Made by a program: the position numbers and the translations under genes
In this document: positions 23,247-34,547 of the stretch, one piece after another
How positions within the stretch are numbered: the stretch's first letter is position 1
Layout: each line of letters opens with the position of its first letter
Assembly: GCA_031472005.1 (NCBI GenBank)
Contig: PZJY01000001.1
Coordinates: 4,154,001-4,218,000, forward strand
Origin: Tetracladium setigerum
Lineage: Eukaryota > Ascomycota > Leotiomycetes > Helotiales
Reading direction: 5' to 3'
Length of the DNA stretch: 64,000 bases
The notes under the pieces: model-generated
What the model saw: only the letters and a program-made list of their open reading frames with translations
Databases searched by the model: none
What the model was told of the DNA's origin: nothing

Positions 23247-25412
23247 ATGTCATCTCAACCCCCCAACACCCATCTGCTGTGCAGAAACACCAACAATAAC
23301 GTCGCCATGGCCGTCGCTCACCCCAAATCCAAACCCGCTTCTAAAGCTGCCAATCCCTCCACTACCACAGCTGCCGCCAACAATGCGGCTTCGAAAACAA
23401 AGATGCAGATGCACAGGCGATCGCGAACAGGTTTGTAAAGTTCATTGATTCTACTCACTTCTTCCGGTCAATTTCACTTCTTGTCGCTTCTTGGCGAGTT
23501 GGTATACTGACTTGCATTTAAGGTTGCTACACATGCAGGTTACGGCGAAAGAAGTGCGACGAAGGGACCTCCTCGTGCACGGCCTGCAAACATCTTGGAC
23601 TTCGCTGTGAATACAAGAGACCAATGTGGTGGAGCAACACTGATCAGCGACGTGTGCAAAAGGAGCAGATCAAGATGATCATTAAGCGAAAGAAGCTCAC
23701 AGAAAAGACAACGACGACTTCGAACGCCAACAATGTCATGACCCCTGGCTTGGAGACTCCTCCAGGTCTATCACACTCATTGCCAACTTCCGCAACATTT
23801 TCAGACTCGCTTGATCGAACTCGCTCAGCTTCGATTGATTCGAACCTGTCGCTATTTGATTTCAATGCGCCTCAGATTGCCGACTACACCTCCTACAACG
23901 CGCAGATGCACTCCTCGCATTCACAATACGCAAACGTGTACCCCGAGTACTCGCCATACGAGATCGACGTCAAGACCGAGAGGCACATGTTTGTGAACGA
24001 GAGCCTCACCCGCCGCGAATCCACCATCTCAACCTTCAGCACATTCCACCCACCACCACCACCAGAGGCGATGCTTCCATCGTATCCAGCGGAGGATTGG
24101 GAGGCAATGTACGATTCCAGGAGGGAATCTCTGGTAGAGGAGCCGCTCTCGACCAACCTCTTCGATTTCTCGCATGGCCCGCCTGCTTCGGTCAGGCAGG
24201 TCGCCATCGAGCTCGACGACGGTGACCAAAGACTATTGGATCACTTTGTTTCCGACGTTCTCCCAACCGTCTTCCCCATCCTGGAAACAAATCAACATGG
24301 ATCCGCAAGAACCGACTACGTCCTCCCAGCGCTTCAAAACAACAAGTCTTACCTGCACTGCTGTCTCAGCATGGCAGCTCAGCACTTCAAAGCGTCCAAC
24401 AACATCGAAGGCGAGTCAATTGACAACGATATCATGCGCCATCGCTACGCAACCATCCGCGAACTCTGCGCCGCTCTTCCCAACGACACAGATGCCACCT
24501 CCAACCTCGAGACGACGCTCGGTATGATCTTCTTCCAAACCTCAGTTGGACGCTTTGGTGACTCCCTCCCCGACATCCCATGGCACCAACACTTCCAAGC
24601 CGCCATCGACCTCGTCCAAAAAACTCGAGCTCAGCCGCCTCGTCTCCGAATCCCACGATCTCAAGCTCTTCAACATGACCCTCACATCCTGGATCGACAT
24701 CCTCGGTTCGACCATCCAAGGCCGCGCACCCACATTCGCACACACCTACCGCGAAAAGCACCTCTCATCCACCAACTCCTCTCTCGGCCTCCGCGAGCTC
24801 ATGGGCTGCGACGACCGCGTCATGTACCTGATCTCCGAGATCGCCTGCCTCGAGGCGCTCAAGAAAGACGGCATGGACGATATGCAAATCTGCCAACACG
24901 TGCACTCCCTGGGCGATCAAATCAACCTCACCGAAATCGGTGAATCCGGTCCCAAGATCCCCTACAACACCCACGGCGTCCTCTCCCCCAAGCAACTCAG
25001 CAAGAACATCACCGCTGCCTTCCGCCTCGCCGCACGCATCTACCTCTGCTCTCTCGTCCCCGGCTTCTCACCCACCCAAGCCGCCTGCCTCAACCTCGTC
25101 GCGAAGCTCGCGCAGACTTTGGAGTTCATCCCCTCCGGTACCATGGGATTCGATCGCTCTCTCGTCTGGGTCTATCTCATCGGCGGCTCGGTCTCCACTG
25201 CTCACTCCTCCTTCCGCGCATTCTTCGACGAGCGCCTGTGCGCTTTGGGCGACATGGCTAATATTGGTTCGTTTGGCGGCTTGTCTTGTCTGCTTAAGCA
25301 GGTGTGGGAGACCGTCGATAACCAGGTCGAGACCAATGGCAATGGCGAGCCGCGATATGTTTCTTGGAGAGAGGTGATGCTTGCGAATGGCTGGGATTTC
25401 CTACTCATTTGA
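23247..25412 (+). CDS. pro1: Zn2Cys6 transcription factor, Pro1/NosA/RosA-like, one frame break
   Basis: Exon 23247-23430 joins 23523 by a 92-bp phase-1 intron that splits the Gly just before the zinc cluster. The cluster is canonical: C-YT-C-RLRRKK-C-DEGTSS-C-TA-C-KHLGLR-C, then a basic linker (RPMWWSNTDQRRVQKEQIK). The C-terminal half is a fungal-specific regulatory domain (Fungal_trans_2 type) starting near FVSDVLPTVFPILE and ending ANGWDFLLI. This layout fits the Pro1 of Sordaria and the NosA/RosA regulators of Aspergillus, which control sexual development; orthology is by recall, not search. The frame slips in an A6 run (24618-24623): upstream reads IDLVQK, downstream reads LELSRLVSESHDLK. 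Removing one A gives 690 residues. This is the only slip that looks like a plain extra base. The very long upstream region suits a developmental regulator. Confidence 0.87.
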
Positions 25413-27142
25413 TCCACCTCCACTCACCACAAAACCTTCTACCAAACCTATTCTTCTTTCCTTAACTTCTTATACACATCACGAAAGGCGTTAATATCTT
25501 TGTCGGCGGGCGTTTATGGGCACGGGTTTTTTCTTTTTTTGGTCTTTGGTCTCTTTATAAATCATGGCTTGGATAGCATGACACGAATTAGGCAGGGAAA
25601 TATGGACAATGATTATTTAGCGATGGAAAGGGAACAAAGGGATATTGGAACAAGGGGGATATACCATTTGCATGCAGTCAAAGGGAACAAAAACATTTTT
25701 ATATCTTCAAGAGTCAAAGAGAGAGAGAAGCAGAAGAGGGAAGATGATTACACGCTCGTTCTACACGCAAGGGTGGAACTTGAGCGAAGAGAAGGGGTTT
25801 AGCTAGCTTAAACTTTTAGTTAATGATGAGATGAGATTAATAAGAGATTTCATCTTTTTTCAACTTTATCTTTTGGTCTTTTCGGGTTTTTCTTTTGTTT
25901 AGTGACTTGCTTGCTTTCTTTGGTGACTTGCTTTCTTAGTAATTTTCTTTCTCTGCGACATCCTTTCTTGGTGACATTCCTTCTTTTAGTGACGTTTCAT
26001 TTACTGTAGTTATATCTAGATCACACCCACTAACAAAAGTCAGCGCATACTGATCAGACTTACCTAGAATTCGGGGAACATTTAGCCTCTAAACTCCAAA
26101 ACAAAAGAGTAAGGGAAAAGATGGAATCCCCAAGATATCAAAAGGATATTTAGTACGACTCCTTCCTTTCCCTTCCCGATTCCCATCTTACACGGTACAA
26201 CATTCCATCTTTTGCGTTAGTCATACACCAGAAGGGAAAATAGAGATAAAAAGAAACACAGGTTAATAAGCGAACTTTCGTCTTTTCTTTTCTTAGTTAT
26301 ATAAATTTAGTATATGCTCTCAAGTTTAGAATTTAATTGTTTAACAAACTTAATAGTAAGGATTGAAAATCTAGAGTGATTTTTAATGAGCAGGGAAAAT
26401 ATATAACTTTATAAAAGTACTAAGAAAGACGCTATTGTACTGTAGATAGTACAATAGAAACGAGCAAGGAAGGGAGAAAGGAGAGAAGAAGGAAGGAATG
26501 GAAATTTTAGGTGTTTATCTCTTCTTATTTTGATTATTGAGATTGTATCGTAAGTGAATCTCGTAATTATGGTTCCTCTCGACCTGTTTGTTGATGATGA
26601 GGGACATATTTGAAGTGGTTGAGTTTTGAAAAGTATTGTTGGATAGACTTGACAAAATAGGTAAGGTCTTGGTGAAGGAGAAATTGATAGCTGCTTTTAT
26701 ATAGGTGAGAAGAAATTCAAGAGATCCAAGACATGAGTAAGAGAAAAGATTTCAAGAGAACAGAAGGAAGGTTTTGCTTCTGGAGAATTGTATGTTGAGT
26801 ACTTGAGTTGGTCAGTGTAAATGCAAAAGGATTTGATACAAGTGGTGCGTGCGTGATCGACTTGTGCGTGATTGAATGATTCATGTAGAGGAAAGATATA
26901 TCACACAATGCTTTAAGGTTCAAATCCAATTTTGTGTGTTTTATACAAGTAGAATTTTCGACCTTCTATCAAACTGTCGTTCAGAGTTGAACAAACAGAC
27001 CTTTCTTCTATGCTCATACAATATAGTACAACACATCCCCATCAGCGTGGACGTTTCCATGTCACAAACGCCGGTTTTCTTGCTTCTACCCCATATGGTA
27101 CAGGCACATCCCACCTTTTCCCTAGGTCATTGCTCCCACCCC
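25413..27142. other. Intergenic region, AT-rich
   Basis: 1.7 kb between convergent genes. It becomes AT-rich between about 25800 and 26750 and holds repeated GTGAC(T/A)T-C-TTTCTT segments near 25900-26000. I see no gene. Confidence 0.55.
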
Positions 27143-28113
27143 TTAATGCGCAAATACTCTTGACCCCGAACTCGCCCTATCAGCTACAACATTCCAATCA
27201 ATCTTATTCCACCACTCCTCCACAAACGCTCTCTTTCCTCCAACTTTGGTGCCCGTGCTGGCATCATACGCACCAACACCGTAATCCACCAGGTAGACAT
27301 GCTCCCATGTGTTGACACAGAGCACCGGTGTGATGTCTGCTCCTCCGGGTGCCAGACCTTGGTTTTTGCTGAGTGGGCCATGACTGCCCACCGAGTTCGA
27401 GACTGGCTCCCTATTCATCCTTCGCACGGCATCCGACACGCTTTTATCCTCGGTATTCATGTCCGTGGGCTGTCTTCTGAAATGCGCGGCTGGATATGGA
27501 CTTCCAGCCATATATGTGGTGAGGATGGAAAATTTGCGCTGTCTATCCATTACAATCCAGACGAAACCAGGACCGAACATTGAGGCTGCGGTGATGGTGA
27601 GTTCTTGTCGGAGGGTCTCGATGGAGGAGAAGGATCGGATGAGTTCTCTGGAGAGGGACTCGGGGATGGCGGTTGTGGTTGGGGAGAGGCCTTGGAAGAA
27701 GAAATGATTGTTGTGTGCCATGCTGGCATAGTTGAAAGTGGCTGCGTGATTGGGCTCTCGTGCAAATCTGAGGAGGACATCTTTGGTGTCTCTGTTTTCG
27801 AATGGAGTTCCTGTGGAACGATGATCATGTTAGTTTACTGTGTTTGACGGTAGACATTGCAGGCATGCGAATTGGTGGTCAAGTAGACTGCATATTCGAG
27901 ATTTTGATTGAGTTAGGACGTACCAACTGTCATCTTGTTGAGCTCATCTAACATCAATTGCTGGTATCGTGTCCATGACAACTCAAATGCAAGTGGCCCT
28001 AGGAATTCTGGCACTCCTCTGCTGAAATCATGGGAGAGAGCTGGCATATGATGGAGTGATCTTCGAGATGTTCTCAGGGCGCGCCCTATCCGGGGTAGAC
28101 ATGGTCGTAACAT
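27143..28113 (-). CDS. Mitochondrial small-subunit ribosomal protein of Fe/Mn-SOD fold (mS42/mS43, Rsm26-like)
   Basis: Exons 27924-28113 and 27143-27810, phase-1 intron of 113 bp, 285 residues. The N-terminus is basic and hydroxylated (MLRPCLPRIGRALRTSRRSLHH), as expected of a mitochondrial presequence. The body has the Fe/Mn superoxide dismutase fold: AHNNHFFFQGLSP, SFSSIETLRQEL, MFGPGFVWIV, and VNTWEHVYLVDYGVG. In mitochondrial ribosomes this fold is a structural heterodimer (yeast Rsm26/Mrp1) rather than an enzyme; the full set of SOD metal ligands is not evident here. A true SOD is the alternative, but the presequence plus the long degenerate loops favour the ribosomal paralogue. Confidence 0.85.
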
Positions 28114-28545
28114 TGTTGCTGTGATGATGCTTCAATTCGAGATTCATCGCAGCAACAGCTCCTGGAAATATTTCCCCAAAGTCGTCGCGATATTTGTGGC
28201 GGCCTTGAAAGTTAGGCAAAAGGCAAATGCGGCCGCATTTTGAGGATTCGGTTGTCTTGGCAAACACCACGTGATCGAAAGGCGACCTCCGAAGCTTGAT
28301 ATGGAAGCTGCAGCATCTCGCCCCTCCATTTGCGCTGCATACCGCCGACCACTATTACGCTTGTGATTACCACAGACCTGGAGCTACCCCATTCTTTGCT
28401 CCGGGCACTTTGCTTTTCTCTGCTATGGAAAGGATGAACTATTTCTTTCTTTGCAAGGTGTTCGTGGAAAGAGAAGTTCAACAGCCCCCTTAGCAACGTT
28501 CAAAGATCCGGACAAAGTGTTGGACGAATTGAGCAAACTGTAGAT
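28114..28545. promoter_or_regulatory. Divergent promoter shared by mitoribosomal protein and MoCo sulfurase genes
   Basis: 432 bp separate the two start codons, which point away from each other, so both promoters must lie here. I recognise no specific site. Confidence 0.6.
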
Positions 28546-31055
28546 ATGGCTACAGAAGTGGAAGATGGCTACAATCAAATTGTTGAAAGATTCAGGGAGG
28601 AGGAGTACCCAATGCTTAAGGGTTAGTATGAGCTTGTTTTGTGGGAGACCAAAACTAATTGAACGCAGATGCTATCTATCTCGACCATGCTGGGACAACC
28701 TTATACTCTAAATCCTTAATGGAGAAGTACATGGCTGATATGATGTCGAATCTGTTCGGAAACCCTCATTCCGCCTCGCCCTCGTCGCAATTATCCATGA
28801 ACCGAGTAGAGGATATTCGATTGGAAGTACTACAATTCTTCAACGCCGACCCGGACGATTTCGATGTGGTATTTGTGGCGAATGCTACGGCTGGGATAAA
28901 ACTGGTCATGGAGGGCATGCGAGCATCTGATGAAGGATTCTCATATGGATATCACAAAGATTCGCACACAAGCTTGATTGGCGTGCGCGAAAGTGCTGTG
29001 GCGAGTCGTTGCTTGGATGATGAGGATGTGGAGAGGTGGCTATCGACTTCTGGGAATCTTGTAGAAGAGAACGATGGAAGGTCAAACCTCTTCGCATATC
29101 CAGCACAGTCAAACATGGATGGCCGACGTCTTCCCCTTGACTGGGCTGGCAGGATTCGCGAAAGCCAATCCTCTACTAGGTCGGAAACGTACACTTTACT
29201 AGATGCCGCTTCGTTCGTCTCTACATCACAATTGGACCTTAGCGATGCTAGTAAGGCTCCTGACTTCACGGTTTTGAGTTTCTACAAGATCTTTGGGTTT
29301 CCAGACCTCGGTGCTCTGATCATCCGAAAGGAGTCAGGGCATGTTCTTAAGAAGCGGAAATACTTTGGAGGAGGTACTGTGGATGTGGTCCTGTGTGTCA
29401 AAGAGCAGTGGCATGCTCCGAAAACACAGTCAATCCATGACAACCTAGAGGATGGCACTTTGCCTTTCCACAATATCATGGCTTTAGGTGCTGCATTCGA
29501 TAGTCACAAGAAGCTCTATGGGACGATGGAACGGATCTCAAAGCATGCTGCCTTTCTAGCGAAGAAATTGCACGACGGATTGTCTTCTTTACGGCATGCG
29601 AACTCTGACCCAGTCTGTGTTATGCATAGCGGTCGTGTGGAAGGCACCAATGCCCAAGGACCCATTGTTGCTTTCAACGTTCGAAATGCCCAGGGTGGAT
29701 GGGTCACCAATACTGAATTTGAACGACTTGCCTCTGTTCGAAAATTCCACATCCGCAGTGGTGGTCTTTGCAATCCTGGAGGGGTTGCTACCTGCTTGAA
29801 TCTTGAGCCTTGGGAGATGAGACGCAACTTTTCAGCTGGTCTCAAATGTGGTGCGGAGACAGATATCTATGCCGGAAAGATCACCGGCGTAATCCGTGCG
29901 AGTCCTGGTGCCATGAGCACGTTAAGCGATGTTGAGTCTTTCGTATCGTTTGTCAGAGAGTTTTACGCCGAGAAGGAGCTCCCTGTTTCTATCTCTCACA
30001 CTGTAGAGTCGCCGATACAAAAGCAGCTCATTATTGAAAGTCTGACTATTTATCCAATCAAAAGCTGTGGTGGATTTGAGATCCCACCAAACACGCCTTG
30101 GGAGGTGCGGCCGGAAGGGCTGGCTTGGGATAGAGAATGGTGTTTGATTCACCAGGGGACAGGACAAGCGCTGAGCCAGAAACGACATCCACGAATGTCC
30201 TTGATCAGATCAGAACTTGATTTTCATCGAGGAAACCTGCGAGTTTGGTACAACCGAGGGGATGACTCGAACGAAATTCGAATCCCACTTTCAGCCAACC
30301 CAGCTTTGTTCAAATTGGCCGATGACAGAAGCTCACTCTCATCTCGAGTTTGTGGGGATGCAATTATCGCTAGCACCTACGCCGACAAGAAGATAAACAC
30401 ATTCTTTTCATCGATGCTAGGTGTACCTTGCGTTCTCGCCAGATTCCCAGCCGGAGGTGCAGGATGCGCAACCCGGCACTCTAAAGCACATATGCAAAAG
30501 CACCAACGTCCCCGCAAAACACCGAACGAACAGTCCATCCCTGGTTCATTTCCTGATATTCCCACACCACCTGACTCTGACAGCGAGATTCAAAAACGCC
30601 CAATTCTGCTATCAAACGAGAGTCCCATCCTCGCTATTAACCGAGCGAGTATTGATGCCTTGAACCAGGAAATCCTAAAATCAGGTGGCAAGCCAGCCTC
30701 TGCTTCCGTATTTCGCGCGAATATCGTGCTAGCTCCCCACTCTTCTGCTTCATCTTCTTCATCTGAAGCATATACGGAAGACCACTGGACGTCCCTCCAG
30801 ATCGGCGGAAATAAGTACAAAATGCTCGGTTCATGTCGAAGATGCCATATGATCTGTGTAGATCAGGAGACGGCCGAGAAGAATGAGGAGCCGTTTGTGA
30901 CGTTAGCTAAGACGAGAAGGTTTGAGAGTAAAGTGTTCTTTGGGAGTCATATGTGTCTTGCTACTGAAAGGGGTGGTGGGGTTGGTAGTAGAAGGGAAGA
31001 TCAGTTTCCTACAGTTTGTGTGGGGGAGGGGGTGGTTGTAGAGGTTGATGATTGA
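28546..31055 (+). CDS. hxB: Molybdenum cofactor sulfurase (HxB/ABA3 type)
   Basis: Exon 28546-28621 joins 28669-31055 by a 47-bp phase-1 intron; 820 residues, normal length, no frame break. The N-terminal part is a PLP-dependent NifS-like cysteine desulfurase: IYLDHAGTTLYSKSL, then LSFYKIFGFPDLGAL with the likely PLP Lys232, and RSGGLCNPGG with the persulfide Cys393. The C-terminal part is a MOSC_N (LTIYPIKSCGGFEI) plus MOSC domain that binds molybdopterin, with a late SCRRCHMICVD motif. The enzyme adds the terminal sulfur to MoCo, activating xanthine dehydrogenase and related hydroxylases; in Aspergillus hxB mutants cannot use hypoxanthine. Domain order and catalytic residues make this assignment secure. 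Confidence 0.96.
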
Positions 31056-31903
31056 GTTTTGAAGAGTGACCTGATGGAGTTAGATGCGAATAGCATAGGG
31101 ATATACCCAATATACGTATTTCTACCGAGTTGTTTCCAATTCAACACTCTTGATGCAATCTCAGGACCTTGCAACTGGTATCGTAAGAATTCTTCATCTT
31201 TCCTTCCTTTTGTTCTGCATTGGAATAAACAAGAAATAACGGGGCCTTTGTCTGTAGTGAACAGTGCGTGAGGTTCTTTCTTCGATTGGAGACTCGGAAA
31301 GTGGCCAATCAGGAAGGAAGGGAAGTCTATTGAAGTGCTTGGGTTTCGTTGGGGGCAAACAGAATGCTGTGCTTATGGCTTCATGGGTCGACTTCGCACT
31401 CAATACAATTGTAAGAATAAATACAGTTGTTACATCGAAGACTGGAAAACCCAGAGGGGGGTATTGGGAATCTCATCATCAACTCGCTCATTTATTTGGC
31501 ACTATACAAGACTAACTCCCCGCATCCTTACCAACACCTCCCATGAATACTCCATCCACATCTCCGCCGTCAAACGGCTGTCCTCTCGTACAAACACCCC
31601 AACGACGTCGCTCAACCATTGTTTCCAACTTCACAAGCTCCATCTCCCGATTGGCCCCTCTCGCGACCAAAAACGTTGTCTCATTCCTATCCTTGCGGTG
31701 ATCATCACAGTATCGGTGTGATATTTGAAACTAATATAAGCCAGCATTCCATACAATGTTGGAACTTGCAAATTTCATCTTGGATTTCCTGTTTTTTGCC
31801 ACATCGTTTGTTACTGTTGGTTTGTAGTGGCTACTGGTATGGTTTTTACTCCATCTCGACGGCAGCTTCAGGATTGTGGAAAATAAATTTGAAAAAGGAA
31901 GAG
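31056..31903. other. Intergenic region
   Basis: About 850 bp. I see no gene; it contains the 3' end of the MoCo sulfurase transcript and the leader of the first SRPBCC gene. Confidence 0.5.
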
Positions 31904-32782
31904 ATGGGAGATAGAATGGCGGCAGTGACAACACATATTGAAATCCCAGCGAGTCCGGAGCTGGTGAGGAAGGTGGTGAGTAACAAACAGCCAGACAGCC
32001 GATGCATGCACTCTAGAACTATCACACTTTCTGTCAGGATTCTTTCTGGGAGCTGGGGAAGGAGAAGATGATTTGACAGAGCATGAGAAGTTATTAAGTT
32101 AATCTCATCACTCTCATGCGTCCGGAAAGTTTTCTCACTCTCTGTCCTCCTCGCAACAATATTGTCCCCTCTCTTTCTTGCTCACACATACTTCCCTAAC
32201 AATCATCTTTATTCCTTTCGTATCCACTGACTGACCGCTTGAACACCCAAATAGTTTCTTGATTTCGAAAACTTCTCCAAAATTGGCGACGAGATCATTC
32301 GCTCCATCACACCCATTGATAAGCAACCCATCACTTCGGGCTCGAAACTTATCTGTAGCTTCAAGGGAATCAAGAGTGAAGTAATTGTAACTGTACGTTG
32401 CTCTCCATCCTCCCATTTATTCTCCTCTCCCTTTCCTTTCCAAACTTTGATCGAGAGGAATCAAATGTCAGTGGTACTGTACAACAACTCATCATATCAA
32501 CGTAACTAATCACACAACCGAATGAATCCACAGGAAAACACATCCAAGACCTTCTCCTGGCGGGGCGATTTCTTCTACGTCCTCTCCGGCGACCATAGTT
32601 TTTCATTCATCCCCAGTCGGCTCACGGAGGGTCACACTATGTTTGTGAATAGCGAGAAGCATGCGAGGTTAAATGTTTTCTTCGTGAAGATGGGCATTTT
32701 GGATGCGGAGGGTGATTTCACGAGATTTAATGTGAGATTCAAAGCGAGGGTGCAGGAGTTATTGGCCGAGGGGAGCTTATAG
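31904..32782 (+). CDS. SRPBCC (START/polyketide-cyclase-like) protein, tandem copy 1
   Basis: Three exons, 31904-31975, 32255-32392 and 32534-32782, both introns phase 0 (279 and 141 bp), give 152 residues. The fold is inferred from an N-terminal IEIPASPELVRKVFLDFENFSKIG (typical first strand and helix of SRPBCC proteins), a central FSWRGDFFYVLSGDHSFSFIP and a C-terminal helix. These small hydrophobic-pocket proteins bind lipids or metabolites; no ligand can be predicted here. It is followed 750 bp downstream by a paralogue with the same intron positions and the matching FFY-HxFSF-FVNSE core. No signal peptide, so probably cytosolic. An in-frame ATG four codons downstream (31916) is an alternative start. 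Confidence 0.82.
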
Positions 32783-33534
32783 TGTTCAAATGATGAGATT
32801 ATGGATAGGGAGATTTAGTTTGTGCTGATATGAACTTTTATACTGTTGTTTATTGAGGAAGGAGTTGGGGAAAGTGGGTGAGGTTATTCGTGTGCCAAGA
32901 TATAATATAGTCGGATGTTTTTGCATCCAAACTCGAACTATTGATTCGAATATTTCAAAGTATATTTGTAAACATCAAAACTAAAATATACTTTTTATAA
33001 TTCTGGGTGACCGCATATCCTCGACCAACTACTCACTCCCCTTCATTCGTTCGCACCCACAAATCTCTTCTCATCACCAACGAACCAAAGTCCAAAAAAA
33101 TACAAGACTTGTACGTAGCATTTGAAATCAAAACACATCAAAGCCTCTTCCTTTCATTCCTCACTTCTGACCTTCTCACCTGTGCCCCAAATATACAAGC
33201 ATTCACAATCCCACCACGTCTTCAAATCCTCGTAACAGCCAATAAGTTGCCCTGTTACTCGTAAAATCCTTCCACATTAGGCAAGAGGTCCGCAAGATCC
33301 ACCAGCAAGTTTGATTGGTTCGAAACATGACGGATCTCCACAATTTAGCTTGTTACAGGCCTTGGTGATGGAACAGATGCAACTTATAAGACTGTTCGGT
33401 CTTCACCTGGATGATGGGACTTTCATCCTTTCTCATATAATTCTTATTTTCGTCTTTCCGTTTTTGAGATATTTGAAAGAGAACGAGGGCGTAGAAAATA
33501 ATAGAAACTGTCAGAGCAGAGATAGAAAGAAGAC
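32783..33534. other. Intergenic region between SRPBCC paralogues
   Basis: 750 bp, AT-rich near 32930-33000; no gene seen. It must contain the promoter of copy 2. Confidence 0.5.
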
Positions 33535-34547
33535 ATGTCTGTCACGGCACAGATTGAGATTGCGGCGTCGCCGGAGGATGTCAGGAGGATTGTGAGTTAC
33601 CTCCCTACGAACTTCCTGTGTGATGTTCGGTTTCCTTTGGAGCCTCTTAGTGGAACTAATCTCATACTTGTTTCGTAAACTTCCAAGTGGGAAGGAAGGA
33701 GAAGTGAAGGGAGAAAGGAAGAGACGAAGATCACAAACAGGACAGAGGAAGCCTCTTCCCCAGCACCAAAGCCAACAATTTATTTTCGAGGGTAGCAGAG
33801 GCATTTGAGTTCAATTTACCATAAGAAATAAGCTTAATTACTGACCTCGATTCAAAATATAGCTCTTGGATTTCCCCTCCTGGCCAAAAATCGGTGATTC
33901 CACACTTCGCTCCGTCACCGCCCTTCCAACCAACGACCCCTCCATCCGCCCCGGTGAGAAAGGATCGAAAGTCTCTGTAAACTTTGGTGGCGTGATAAAT
34001 TCCGTTTTGGATATTCTTGTTTGTTCTTCCTTTCTTATTCCCTGCTTCTTCAGACATCCACCAAGATCTCGGTCGGTACCTGTACATAGGCATTCAACAT
34101 CAAAATCAAAACATCACGAACATCAGAAATAAGAGCAAATCTCAAAACAACTTCTCAACAAACGTATATCCTGTACCAAACTAATTCCTCTCTATCTAGG
34201 AAAACGACCCGACAAAATTATCTTGGCACGGCGATTTCTTCTACCTATTCGCGGGCACACACACCTTTTCATTCCTGCCGAGCGAGGTGACCAAAGGACA
34301 TACAACATTTGTGAACAGCGAGGTGTTTGGGAAGATGTTCTGGGTAGCGTGGAAATTGGGCATGGATGCTAGTCCACCGTTTACGGAGCTTTGTGAGAAG
34401 CTGAAGAAGAGGGTTGAGAGTGTGCTTGAGGAGGAGAGAGGGGTTGCTGGGGGAAGTAGTTTAGATGAGAGGGAAGAGGAGAGGAGGGGGGGGGGGAAGG
34501 AAGAGAAAATGGAAAGGCCAGGTGGATTGGGAGAGAGGGGGTTTTGA
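33535..34547 (+). CDS. SRPBCC protein, tandem copy 2
   Basis: Exons 33535-33591, 33863-34018 and 34200-34547 with two phase-0 introns (271 and 181 bp) at the same positions as copy 1; 186 residues. Matching landmarks with copy 1: IEIAASPEDVRRI, LLDFPSWPKIGDSTLRSVT, LSWHGDFFYLFAGTHTFSFLPS and GHTTFVNSE. It differs by a charged, Glu/Gly-rich C-terminal tail of about 45 residues that includes a G9-type run near 34486-34495. That tail could be an artefact if the run length is wrong, because a shift there would change the stop. Function unknown beyond the fold. Confidence 0.82.
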
